DNA of 50,819 nucleotides from Bacteroidales bacterium (GCA_018064685.1 JAGHUS010000097.1:1-50819); one strand, 5' to 3'. Positions 1-8,800 are shown, counted from the stretch's first letter. Notes: generated by a model not told the origin, from the letters alone. Translations and numbers: made by a program.

Positions 1-93
1 TAGATATGAGGAACTTTAGGAAGTTATTTTTTAATCATTACTATATAGTGATAATATAAATGTTTTTACTTGTAGGATTAAGCCATAAACACT

Positions 94-792
94 CTACATC
101 AGGCGCTTCTCCTTGGCATAATAGTAGAGGGTGCGGGAGAGGTCGTGATGGTGGAGGGAACGGAGGTATTTCTCCGTAACGTGAGGTTTCTGGAGTTTTT
201 CGAGGGGAGCAATGATGACTTCCTCGGGAGAGGATGGGGTACCGCCTATGCCGAAGATGATGAAGGTGGGGATGTGGCGGTCTTGCGCGTACTTATTATA
301 TATGTCTATCTTCTCCTGGGATGTCCACTCGAAACTGTCAGAAATTGAGGAGCGGTATTTGCATTCAACTGCAAAGAGGTGGGTAGCGTTCTTGAGCTTG
401 AGTTCCACTTCGAGATCGGGATAGCGGGTGCTTTCGGCATAGGTGCCATCCTTAAACTTGTCGGCTCGCCATTCCTTGATGGTGTATTCTGGTTTCGGAA
501 ACTGGGATACAACCCATTCTTCGAACTGACGGCCCTTGCGTTCATTGTCGGTGAGGCCATCGTCAACCACAGTCTTTTCGACAACCTTCGTTTCACGAAT
601 GATTTCGCGCGTGTTATTGATGATGATGGTGGTGTCTTTAGTCGAAACTGATGCTTCGGGAACGATGGCTAAAGAGCCCGATGGAGAACCATCGGGAACG
701 GTGGCATCTGGAGCAGGACGGTTGAAGAGGTAGATGCCCAAGCCGAGGCAAATGATGCCTATAATGATAAGGATGTATGCCATTGGTTTCAT
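94..792 (-). CDS. Membrane-anchored PD-(D/E)XK nuclease-like protein
   Basis: About 232 residues from the ATG that begins MKPMAYILIIIG; an upstream in-frame ATG exists but would put charged residues ahead of the membrane segment. Residues about 4-23 form one hydrophobic helix, followed by a Pro/Ser/Thr-rich linker and a soluble domain. That domain carries PD (in RYPDLEVE), then 17 residues, then E-C-K (in AVECKYR), the spacing expected for a PD-(D/E)XK nuclease fold. By inference it is a nuclease-like domain tethered to the inner membrane; substrate unknown. The linker contains ATVPDG, encoded by a hairpin repeat shared with its neighbours. Last gene of the minus-strand accessory operon, 41 bp after the previous one. 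Confidence 0.6.
   Translation of the reverse strand: MKPMAYILIIIGIICLGLGIYLFNRPAPDATVPDGSPSGSLAIVPEASVSTKDTTIIINNTREIIRETKVVEKTVVDDGLTDNERKGRQFEEWVVSQFPKPEYTIKEWRADKFKDGTYAESTRYPDLEVELKLKNATHLFAVECKYRSSISDSFEWTSQEKIDIYNKYAQDRHIPTFIIFGIGGTPSSPEEVIIAPLEKLQKPHVTEKYLRSLHHHDLSRTLYYYAKEKRLM
677..705. repeat. Hairpin repeat unit 1 (stem plus AACGGTGGC), inside a CDS
   Basis: CCCGATGG at 677-684, a 4-nt loop and CCATCGGG at 689-696, followed by AACGGTGGC. On the coding strand it reads in frame as ATVPDGSPSG. Same architecture as the copies near 1207, 1601 and 2422. Confidence 0.75.
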
Positions 793-833
793 TGATTGAG
801 AATGAATGAAGTGAATTAAACCTTTAGTATTTC

Positions 834-1463
834 TTATTCGCAATAGTCATCGCAGATGAGGTGGGCGAAGTCGGTGTTGAAGTATTCCGGATCGAAGTCT
901 TGGTCCATTTCGTACCATTCGAGGCGGTCTTTTTCATCTGCGGTGAGGCGTTTGCGGGATTTTTTCTTTACGTAGATACTGAGGAGGTCTTGATAGCCCC
1001 AGATGCCGCCACAGTCTTCGGGAGGGCATTCGCGTTCGCCTTTGATGAAGGTGACGAGGGGCTCATCTGCTGCATAATCGCCTATGGAGGAGAGACGGAT
1101 ATCGTGATACCAAGAGTCGCCAAAGTCGTATTCCCATTCGATGGACTTGCCTTTTTCTGTGAGAAGGTCGGAGAGGGTGTAGTCTTCTTGGTTGTGGTTG
1201 CGAGGACCCGATGGAAAACCATCGGGAACGGTGGCAAACAAAGATGGCAGTTCGTGTTCGCGCTGATAGGCGGGAGCATAGAAGTCATCGCCTGTGCAGC
1301 CTTTAATCGAAATGCTTGAATTTCTTGTGAGAAGCGAAGGCGGGATCGTTGTCGTAATAGTGGATGTAGAGGGTGAAAGGGATGACTCTAGACTTGCGGA
1401 GGCGATCCATTCGGCGGACGATGGCTTTTTCGGAGCGCTGGAGGAGAGGGGCGAATTCGGCAA
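834..1463 (-). CDS. Plasmid pRiA4b ORF-3-like domain, probably the displaced end of the upstream gene
   Basis: The C-terminal ~150 residues match the pRiA4b ORF-3 family: YTLSDLL, EYDFGDSWYHDI and GERECPPEDCGGIWGY are its hallmarks. Function of the family is unknown; members occur near mobile elements. The first ~50 codons are low-complexity Ser/Thr and read over the real 3' end of the upstream gene in another frame, so they are probably not genuine. No ATG, GTG or TTG lies between 1463 and about 1315, where family-like sequence (SIKGCTGDDFYAPAY) begins. This suggests translation by frameshift from the 1303-2142 gene, or a frameshift mutation. Contains hairpin repeat unit 2, read as ATVPDGFPSG. 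Confidence 0.55.
   Translation of the reverse strand: MPNSPLSSSAPKKPSSAEWIASASLESSLSPSTSTITTTIPPSLLTRNSSISIKGCTGDDFYAPAYQREHELPSLFATVPDGFPSGPRNHNQEDYTLSDLLTEKGKSIEWEYDFGDSWYHDIRLSSIGDYAADEPLVTFIKGERECPPEDCGGIWGYQDLLSIYVKKKSRKRLTADEKDRLEWYEMDQDFDPEYFNTDFAHLICDDYCE
1207..1235. repeat. Hairpin repeat unit 2, inside a CDS
   Basis: CCCGATGG at 1207-1214, AAAA loop, CCATCGGG at 1219-1226, then AACGGTGGC. Nearly identical to unit 1 and in the same codon phase of its host gene. Confidence 0.75.
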
Positions 1464-2142
1464 TGGGGGCGTGCTGCTGGAGGTGGGTGATGAGGAGGGT
1501 GTCGTCCTCTGGTGTCCAGGAGGAGCCTTGTCGAGAGGGACGATATGGCATCTCGGGTTCTGCCACCATGGAGGGGCGTTCGTGGGGAACTGAATCGATC
1601 CCCGTAGCGGACGCTACGGGAACGGTGGCGATGGTAATTTCGGGAACGGTGGCAATGGTAGTTTCGGGAACGGTGGCTCTCTTCTCATGGACGGGAGGCA
1701 TGAAGCGTCTTAGCTGGATGCCGGTGAGGTAGAGAGGAGTGCCGTAGGTGTTGTCGCCTTGGTGGTTGACCTCTCGGAGGAGGGGTGCGAGGTCGAGATG
1801 GAAGGTGTGGAGACGCTCGCTTATGGGGTGGAGGATGTAGCTGAAGGCATGAGGATTGGTGTAGCCTAAGGCTTGCATCTCGGTTTTAGTGGCCTTGTAG
1901 GGGTGTGGATCCAAACGGTAGAGCATGTAGACTCGGGGATTGGAGACATTATATAATATAAGGTATGTGGCTTGACGTACCTGTGGGTTGCGGAGAGAAA
2001 CGGCTCCTGGGAAGTCTTTCTCGGCTCGGACATTGGGATGAGTTCCTCGTTTAACTTTGCCCCCTTTTCTCCACCGTTTCATCACGCGCGGGGACTTTCG
2101 CCAACGGGATGAAAGTAGACCCTGAGCGTGAAGATTCTCCAC
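1303..2142 (-). CDS. Unknown protein with C-terminal SANT/Myb-like helix-turn-helix
   Basis: 279 residues, starting at a GTG 4 bp after the stop of the upstream gene, so translation is probably coupled. The N-terminal half (residues ~40-150) is an unrecognised compact domain (TYLILYNVSNPRVYMLYRL). A linker follows with four ATVP-type repeats. Residues ~210-255 resemble a SANT/Myb-like helix-turn-helix: SSWTPEDDTLLITHL, FAPLLQRSEKAIVRRMDRL. The last residues (HKKFKHFD) run directly into pRiA4b-like sequence in the +1 frame (SIKGCTGDD). Gene 3 and the 834-1463 frame may therefore be one protein interrupted by a 1-nt shift near 1317. DNA binding is inferred from the SANT-like segment only. Confidence 0.5.
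   Translation of the reverse strand: MENLHAQGLLSSRWRKSPRVMKRWRKGGKVKRGTHPNVRAEKDFPGAVSLRNPQVRQATYLILYNVSNPRVYMLYRLDPHPYKATKTEMQALGYTNPHAFSYILHPISERLHTFHLDLAPLLREVNHQGDNTYGTPLYLTGIQLRRFMPPVHEKRATVPETTIATVPEITIATVPVASATGIDSVPHERPSMVAEPEMPYRPSRQGSSWTPEDDTLLITHLQQHAPIAEFAPLLQRSEKAIVRRMDRLRKSRVIPFTLYIHYYDNDPAFASHKKFKHFD
1601..1677. repeat. Hairpin repeat unit 3 with two extra tandem tails
   Basis: CCCGTAGCG at 1601-1609, GA, CGCTACGGG at 1612-1620, then AACGGTGGC. GGGAACGGTGGC recurs at 1642-1653 and 1666-1677, giving a 24-bp tandem. The stem differs from units 1 and 2, but both arms changed together and the tail is conserved. Confidence 0.7.
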
Positions 2143-2146
2143 ACTT

Positions 2147-3478
2147 TTACATTATCCTGGCAATGTGGGGACGTTTGATCTTGTCTTTGCCTCGCTTGAG
2201 GTAGATGAAGGCTTTGTATGACGATAACGATAACGATGACGATAACTCTTCTGTTAGGTTGAGATATCCTGTGGTGAAGGTGGGGCTGGTCTCGCCTTGG
2301 GAGAGTTGTAGTGGGGACAAGAGTTCGGTGATGGGGTGAGACTTGTCTGTTAGTTCCCAGGCGGCATAGCCTTTCTCCTTGTTGATGTGGGTGATGCGGA
2401 TGTCGCGGAGGAGTGTTTGGACCTCAGATGAATCTGAGGGAACGGTGGTTAGGATGATGGCGGTCTTGAACTTGGAGGCTTGTGGGATGATGGGTATGAA
2501 ACGGACAAAGTCGCCCGCCCGCTCTTTGCTGAAGCGCTGGACTGGGGCAACGAAGTGCCGGGAATGACCATCATAGATGTGCATGTGAGCGTGCTGTTGG
2601 TCGATGCTCTCGATGTAACCGAGTTCCTGCGGAAATACGTCCTGGGACTTCTGCTGGGAGAGGTAGGCTTCTTTCAACGATAACGGTGACGATAACGATG
2701 ACGATAACGATGACGATGACGATGACTCTTGTTTTGTATGAAGCAGGCAATCGTAGAGCTGGCCGATGTTGACGTAGTGGCGCTTGCCTTCGGGAAGGGG
2801 ATGAAGGGGTGATGGCTGTAGCTGACTGCTGATGCACTCGACTTCGAGACCTTCGGGAGAAGTGAGGGTGACGAAAATGAGTTTACGACCGTCCTTGCCT
2901 GTTGCCTGCTTGATGCGGGTGACAAGGAGGGAGTGAATCAACGATGACGATGACGATGACGAGCGTACTTGATAACCCGCAGACTGAAGCAGGGGGACGA
3001 GGTCGGCTGTGAGTTCGTCCTCGGGATGGAGGAGGAGGGAGTGCGCCAGGGCCTTGGTGGTCTTCTCGGCCAGGGAGGGGAAGGACTTTGTCAACGATGA
3101 TGGTTCGACATGCTCACCACAGGCTGATGACGATGACTGAGGAGAGGTAGCGTGCTGACGCTCGTGATCCTCAGGACGAAGGTTCTCTATTCCCCAGAGC
3201 TTGAGGTAGGCAGCAAAGCGGAACTGGGGATGAACACTGGAGACTTTGACAGCAGCAGAGAGGAGTGCAGAGTGGAGCTTTGAGGGACGCTCGATGGGCA
3301 GCTTGATGCAGTCGGCCAAGAGTTGACGGCAAGTGATGCCATCGACTTCTGCTGTGTGCTGGAGAAGTGCCTTGACAACAGTCCAACCATAGTCGTTGAT
3401 GGTCTTGGCGTCCTCAGGAGCTGCTTCGTAGAAGAGCTGTCGGATATGTTGTAATTGGTGTAGAAGAAGGTCTGCCAT
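2147..3478 (-). CDS. Unknown protein with helical N-terminus, OB-fold-like segments and serine runs
   Basis: 443 residues, function not recognised. The N-terminus is helical and reminiscent of TPR-like modules (TINDYGWTVVKALL; FRFAAYLKLWGIENLRPED). The C-terminal half has two stretches that read like OB-fold/cold-shock strands: LGYIESIDQQHAHMHIYDG to FVRFIPIIP, and IRITHINKEKGYAAWEL. From memory this layout resembles proteins accompanying Bacteroidetes conflict systems (DUF7017-type); not verified. Four serine runs (residues ~113, ~172, ~251, ~410) are encoded by ACGATG/ACGATA hexamer microsatellites. A segment reading ACGEHVEPS is the translation of a widespread REP-like repeat. It lies directly upstream of the SANT-like gene. 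Confidence 0.5.
   Translation of the reverse strand: MADLLLHQLQHIRQLFYEAAPEDAKTINDYGWTVVKALLQHTAEVDGITCRQLLADCIKLPIERPSKLHSALLSAAVKVSSVHPQFRFAAYLKLWGIENLRPEDHERQHATSPQSSSSACGEHVEPSSLTKSFPSLAEKTTKALAHSLLLHPEDELTADLVPLLQSAGYQVRSSSSSSSLIHSLLVTRIKQATGKDGRKLIFVTLTSPEGLEVECISSQLQPSPLHPLPEGKRHYVNIGQLYDCLLHTKQESSSSSSLSSSLSSPLSLKEAYLSQQKSQDVFPQELGYIESIDQQHAHMHIYDGHSRHFVAPVQRFSKERAGDFVRFIPIIPQASKFKTAIILTTVPSDSSEVQTLLRDIRITHINKEKGYAAWELTDKSHPITELLSPLQLSQGETSPTFTTGYLNLTEELSSSLSLSSYKAFIYLKRGKDKIKRPHIARIM
2221..2248. repeat. ACGATA/ACGATG hexamer microsatellite, tract 1
   Basis: About four tandem 6-mers encoding a serine run in the 2147-3478 gene. The unit length of 6 preserves frame when copy number changes. 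Confidence 0.7.
2422..2448. repeat. Hairpin repeat unit 4, inside a CDS
   Basis: CCTCAGAT at 2422-2429, GA, ATCTGAGG at 2432-2439, then GAACGGTGG. A third stem sequence with the same tail, again read as TVP in the host protein. Confidence 0.65.
2676..2728. repeat. ACGATA/ACGATG hexamer microsatellite, tract 2 (longest)
   Basis: Roughly eight tandem hexamers, mostly ACGATA and ACGATG with one ACGGTG, encoding the longest serine-rich run of the host gene. Confidence 0.75.
2939..2962. repeat. ACGATG hexamer microsatellite, tract 3
   Basis: Three to four tandem ACGATG units encoding consecutive serines. Confidence 0.65.
3091..3138. repeat. REP-like sequence with flanking ACGATG units
   Basis: GGTTCGACATGCTCACCACA is the core of a repeat common in many bacterial genomes, translated here as ACGEHVEPS. 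ACGATG-type units flank it on both sides, joining the microsatellite and REP-like signals at one site. Confidence 0.55.
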
Positions 3479-3714
3479 TATAGTGGATACAGGTTAATGG
3501 AAGTTAGACTAGAGTTTATTTGATCAAGGCCTACATGACGATATTACATTAGTTCTCCTCCCTCTGTTTTGTAACTAACAGAGGTTTAGTTGATTACGAA
3601 TTGTTTGTGATTGACTTCCACATTTTCCGAAAATGGGTATCAATCTATTTTGCCGTTGCTGTGGGTTTTCATTCCTCTCAGGATAGCTTTTTCCCACGTT
3701 GGCAACGAGATGGG

Positions 3715-4791
3715 TTACTGTCTAAGCTTTCTTGCCATGAGTGCTTCGTCAGTTCTTTCTTTCTGCCTTAGGTATTTCTCTTTCAGACTGCAACCGTCGG
3801 GTCTGCCTCGACGTTGGGCATCTGCTATGCGTGCATCGAATGCTGGGAGTACTTCGCGAATGATCGTCTCGTGAACGGCATCGCGGAGCGTTGTGTTGCC
3901 TAGCATGGTGTAGATGCTGTATAGGATAAGCTGATGGCTGGCTTTCAGTTTGTCGGTCTTGAAACTGGTGTCCTTAAAGCGTGCGAGATACCGGTACATC
4001 AGTTTCCTGACGTCGTCGGTGAGCGGCTGACCGTTGGCAAACTTCTGTAGGGCTTTCTCGACCATCTGCTGGGCAGAACGGATGCAGTCGGATGCATGAC
4101 GGTTGCCACCAGCAAAGGAGACGATGCTGATCTGGTCGGCTGCTACCTGGACGGAATAGCAAAGTCCGTCTTTGGCATGCTTGGGATCTGATGCCACAGG
4201 GACGATAACGAGACCGCCATTCTTGCCCTGTGTGGTCTTGAGAAAGCCACAAACGCCCTTGAAGTCGCCGGAGATGATTTCCACCTGATCGTCCTGCTGT
4301 AGGTCGATCTCGGAGATATCCGTCAGAAGGATGTTCTGCTTGTAGAGCTCGACAGCACGTTTGAAGTGTGTCATCTGATCGTCAGGGATGCGATGATAGA
4401 GTCTTTCCTCGGAACGGTCTTCCGTTTCGTCATCCAGTAGGAGGTCGTCGACGTATGTGCAGTGTTTCTTCCAGAGGTTGAAGCCTAACGTTTGGGATAG
4501 GTTCTTTGCCTGAGAGAAGGTTGTCTGCACGAAGATATAGCCAGGGATAATCGGTTTCACCACATATTCCGTCTGTCCAGTCCTCTTGTTGATGCATTTC
4601 TTGCGGCTCTGGGGCATGAACACATCGAGGCCTGCTCTGAGCAGATTCTCTTTTGTGGTTGTGGTGAGTATCTTGTAGCGCATTACAAACCAGGGGTTGT
4701 CAGGTAGGTTCTCTACACACGCTGTCCCATTGGGGCTGAGAAGAGCTGTACACTCTCCGGAGGTTGTATGAAAATTATCTACCTGGTTCAT
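3715..4791 (-). CDS. UpxY-like NusG-family transcription antiterminator, long form
   Basis: 358 residues from the ATG reading MNQVDNFH. Residues ~30-110 form a NusG N-terminal (NGN) domain: NPWFVMRYK at the start and VVKPIIPGYIFVQTT near its end, both UpxY/RfaH-like. A KOW-like segment follows (DDQVEIISGDFKGVCGFLK, ~residues 190-210). The ~130-residue C-terminal extension is helical and charged, making the protein about twice the length of a classical UpxY. UpxY proteins antiterminate long polysaccharide operons in Bacteroides by acting on RNA polymerase near the leader. Here the downstream genes are not capsule genes, so it may serve the accessory operon reading down to position 94, or a cluster elsewhere. 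Confidence 0.8.
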   Translation of the reverse strand: MNQVDNFHTTSGECTALLSPNGTACVENLPDNPWFVMRYKILTTTTKENLLRAGLDVFMPQSRKKCINKRTGQTEYVVKPIIPGYIFVQTTFSQAKNLSQTLGFNLWKKHCTYVDDLLLDDETEDRSEERLYHRIPDDQMTHFKRAVELYKQNILLTDISEIDLQQDDQVEIISGDFKGVCGFLKTTQGKNGGLVIVPVASDPKHAKDGLCYSVQVAADQISIVSFAGGNRHASDCIRSAQQMVEKALQKFANGQPLTDDVRKLMYRYLARFKDTSFKTDKLKASHQLILYSIYTMLGNTTLRDAVHETIIREVLPAFDARIADAQRRGRPDGCSLKEKYLRQKERTDEALMARKLRQ

Positions 4792-4855
4792 GTTTTTTCT
4801 GCTTAAGAGATTCTTTTTTGCGCTATATACGTTATAACGCGCATACACGAGTTTG

Positions 4856-4887
4856 CAAATTTAAAGAATTTATTTGCAAAAAACAAT
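4856..4887 (-). promoter_or_regulatory. Promoter of the UpxY-like gene
   Basis: On the minus strand, TAAATTTG (plus 4856-4863) with ATTG 20 bp further upstream (4884-4887). A second -7-like TATATTTG lies at 4894-4901. The leader of roughly 60 nt contains an imperfect dyad around 4820-4843. Confidence 0.5.
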
Positions 4888-4901
4888 CTATTACAAATAT
4901 A

Positions 4902-5192
4902 TTTGAGATTTTTTCGTCATTTTACTCGTTTTCATCGCGTTTTTTTTCATTTAGAACATACAGATGTCCCTTGTAATAGTTATTTTAGTTGTTCAGGGGA
5001 TTTTGAGTTTAGAGTTTAGAGTTGAGAGTTGAGGGTATTCTAGTTGTGATGAGTGACTTTGTATTGGTTCTTTTTTAGCTGTATTTTGGCTTACCTGTAA
5101 AAGCCCGTGTTTGAGTTTGAGCTTGGGACACCCGTACATACAGAAAATATTTTACGCATGTTAGAAAAAATGCGTAGAAAATTTAAAATTTA
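4902..5192. other. Intergenic region before the phased element
   Basis: No gene seen. Contains short Bacteroidetes-type iterations (GAGTTTAGAGTTT, GAGTTGAGAGTTGAG, ~5004-5035) and a small hairpin TACGCAT/ATGCGTA at about 5153-5176. Confidence 0.5.
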
Positions 5193-5623
5193 CCTCCACC
5201 CTCCACTTTTCTCATATTTTGTTATAATATAGCACATTATTGTAGTGGAGGTATTCTTTTTTCCTCCACTTTTTTGGGTACAAACCAGCAGAAACGCGTA
5301 ATTTCTATTGTCGTTTTATGTCTAGTCGGTCATTCATAAAAATAAAGATATTTAACTTTTACTCCGATCACCTTGCTATACTTTTGGGATTATCCGTACG
5401 ATTTTCGAACAACACTGCTACGGTTTTTGATTATTACCGCTGCGATAGCTAACCGTCCAGCCTAGGTTGGACGGTTGAAAACCGCTGCGGTTTTGAAATG
5501 AAATCGCTGCGATAACGAACCGTCCAACCTAGGCTGGACGGTTAAAAGATGCTGCATAATAATTTTGTTAGTGCTGCGTCGTTAGCACAAAACTGCTGCG
5601 ACATTATGTTAGCAATGCAGCAA
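5193..5623. repeat. Phased palindromic array element, copy 1
   Basis: Left module: CCTCCAC twice (5193-5206), GTGGAGG at 5245-5251, CCTCCAC at 5263-5269 then a T run; the GTGGAGG can pair either way. Right module: 8-bp cores of the type CGCTGCGR starting at 5416, 5438, 5483, 5505, 5550, 5572, 5594 and 5616. They are interleaved with two 26-bp palindromes (5451-5476 and 5518-5543) centred on CCTAGG, whose arms are AACCGTCCA and TGGACGGTT. Successive centres are 22 or 23 bp apart throughout. The two palindromes are exact reverse complements of each other. A second copy lies at 31656-32063. Lies between divergent upxY-like and gltB genes. Confidence 0.85.
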
Positions 5624-5793
5624 GTTTTTATCGCACTATTTACCAAAAATCCTGAATTGCGAGCAAGCACATAAGGTTTGGGAGAAGGGGATGAGCACTG
5701 AGAGTGTTGATTGAAAAAGGAAACACAAAATGGGAAGAAAACGACAGAATAACACAAAAAGATATGCTTTTGCTTACATTTTTCTACTATTTT

Positions 5794-5825
5794 CTTGCAT
5801 ATTTGATAAAAATGCTGTAATTTTG
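5794..5825 (+). promoter_or_regulatory. gltB promoter
   Basis: CTTG at 5794-5797, 20-bp spacer, TAATTTTG at 5818-5825; the ATG follows about 41 nt downstream. Fits the bacteroidete sigma-ABfr pattern. Confidence 0.65.
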
Positions 5826-5866
5826 CCGCAGATAATTGACATTTCAGTAGCAAAATTAGTGTAATT

Positions 5867-8800
5867 ATGGTACAAAAGAAAGCGAAACAACCACTAACTG
5901 CAGGTCTATACTCGGCACAGAACGAGCATGATGCCTGTGGTGTAGGTATGGTGGTGAACATTCACGGAGGAAAAACACACGAACTGGTTGACAACGCCTT
6001 GCGCGTGTTGGAGAACATGGAGCACCGTGGTGCTGAGACGCGCGACAAAACTGGCGATGGTGCAGGTATCTTGATTCAGATACCTCACGAGTTTATCTTG
6101 CTACAGGGTATTCCCGTTCCCGAAAAGGGACGTTACGGAACCGGTCTCGTATTCCTGCCTAAAGACGAGGCAAAGCAGAAGGACATTCTGCAAGTGATGA
6201 TCGAGGAGATTGAGCGCGAGGGTCTGAACCTGATGCATCTGAGAAACGTGCCCACCAACCCCGAGGTGCTGGGTGTGGGTGCACGCGACGTGGAGCCTGA
6301 CATAAAGCAGGTGTTCATCACGGCTCCTGCCAACAGCGAACTGGAGGAGCACGACGTACGCTTCGGATGTGTGAACAGCCAGCTGGAGCGCACCTTATAT
6401 AAAATAAGAAAGAAGATTGAGAACCGCATCAAGGATGAGGATTTCTATATCTGCTCGCTGAGCAGCAAGGACATCATATACAAGGGTATGCTGACGAGCG
6501 GCCAGTTGCGTCGCTACTTCCCCGACCTCTCGAACAATTACCTGACGAGTGGTCTGGCCCTTGTACACTCGCGTTTCTCGACCAATACCTTCCCCAAGTG
6601 GAAGCTGGCTCAGCCCTTCCGCTACCTGTGCCACAACGGTGAGATTAACACCGTGCGTGGTAACCGTGGATGGATGCAGGCACGTGAGAGCGTACTGAGC
6701 AGTCCCACACTGGGCGACATCAAGGAGATACGCCCCATACTGCAGGAGGAGATGAGTGACTCGGCCTCGCTGGACAACGTCTTCGAATTCCTCATCATGA
6801 GCGGACTGAGTCTGCCTCAAGCCATGGCCATCCTGGTGCCCGAGTCGTTCAACGACAAAAACCCCATCTCGGAGGATCTGAAGGCATTCTACGAGTACTA
6901 CTCCATCCTGATGGAGCCCTGGGACGGTCCTGCTGCCCTGATGTTCAGCGATGGTCGTTTTGCAGGTGGTATGTTGGACCGTAACGGTCTGCGCCCCTCG
7001 CGCTACACCATCACCAAGAGCGGCATGATTGTTGTGGCCAGTGAGGTGGGCGTAATGGACTTCGAGCCTGGAGACGTAGTGAGCAAGGGCCGACTACAGC
7101 CTGGTAAGATTCTGCTGATCGACACCAAGGAGGGCAAGATCTATTATGATGGCGAGATAAAGGAGAAGCTGGCTTCTGAGCACCCCTACCGCCAGTGGCT
7201 GAACACCAACCGCATAGAGCTGGAGAAACTGAAGAGCGGACGTAAGGTGGAGAACAGCGTGGAGAACTTCGAACGTAAGTTGCTGAACTTCGGTTTCGGA
7301 CAGGAGGACATCGACAAGACCGTCATACCCATGTGTACCGCTGGCCAGGAGCCTGTAGCAGCCATGGGTAACGACACTCCGCTGGCTGTCATCAGCGACA
7401 AACCACAGATCTTCTTCAACTACTTCCGTCAGCAGTTTGCACAGGTCACGAACCCTGCCATCGACCCCATACGCGAGGAACTGGTGATGTCGCTGACCGA
7501 GTATATCGGTGCCGTGGGTACCAACATCCTTACACCCGATGAGTCGAACTGCAAGATGGTGCGTCTGCCTCAGCCCGTGCTGACCAACACCGAGCTGGAT
7601 CTGCTGTGCAACATCCGCTACAAGGGCTTCAACACCAAGAAACTGCCCATCCTGTTCGAGATAAGCAAGGGTGCCAGCGGATTGCGCCAAGCCATTGCCG
7701 ACCTGTGCAAGCAGGCCGAGGAGAGCGTGGACGAGGGCGTAAACTATATCATATTGAGTGACCGCGACATCGATGAGAAGCATGCCGCCATTCCTTCACT
7801 CCTGGCAGTGAGTGCCGTTCACCACTACCTGATCAGCGTACAGAAGCGTGTGCAGACGGCCCTGATCGTTGAGAGCGGTGAGATACGCGAGGTGATGCAC
7901 GCAGCCCTCTTGCTGGGCTATGGTGCAAGCGCCATCTGCCCCTACATGACCTTCGCTGTGCTGGACAATCTGGTGAAGAAGAACAAGATTCAGGAGAGCT
8001 ATGCCGAGGCCGAGAAGAACTACATCAAGGCAGTGGACAAGGGTTTGAAGAAGATCATGTCGAAGATGGGTATTTCAACCATCCGTTCATATCGTGGTGC
8101 CAAGATCTTCGAGAGCATCGGTCTGTCGGAAGACCTCCTTCGCCGTTACTTCGGCACTGAGATAAGCACCATTGGCGGTATCGGTTTGCGCGACATTGCT
8201 GCCGATGCCATCAAGCTGCATGACGAGGCCTACAAGCCCGCTGAGATAAACGAGTTCCTGCCCAACAACGGACTCTTCAACTACCGCAAGGACGGAATAC
8301 TGCACGCATGGAATCCCGAGACGATTGCCAACCTGCAGATTGCCACCCGACTGGGTTCGTACAAGAAATTCAAGGAGTGGGCCCAGATGGTGGACGAGAA
8401 GGAGAAACCCATCTTCCTGCGCGACTTCCTCGGCTTCAAGAAGGCTGCCAAGCCTACACCCATCGAGGAGGTGGAGCCCGTTGAGAGCATCGTTCGCCAC
8501 TTCGTGACGGGTGCCATGTCGTTCGGTGCCTTGAGCATCGAGGCCCATGAGGCGCTGGCGCTGGCCATGAACAAGCTGGGAGCACGAAGCAACACCGGCG
8601 AGGGTGGTGAGGACAACGCTCGCTACCACAGTGATGTGGATGGTGTGAGTCTGTCGAGCAAGACCAAGCAGATTGCCTCTGGCCGCTTCGGTGTAACGGC
8701 TGAATATCTGGTCAATGCCGAGGAGATTCAGATCAAGGTGGCTCAGGGTGCCAAGCCCGGTGAGGGCGGTCAGCTGCCTGGCTTCAAGGTGAACAAGATC

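Noticed and set aside
5416..5623. CRISPR-like array from the 22-bp periodicity
   Set aside because: Repeats are 8 bp and degenerate, spacers about 14 bp, and spacing rather than repeat sequence is conserved.
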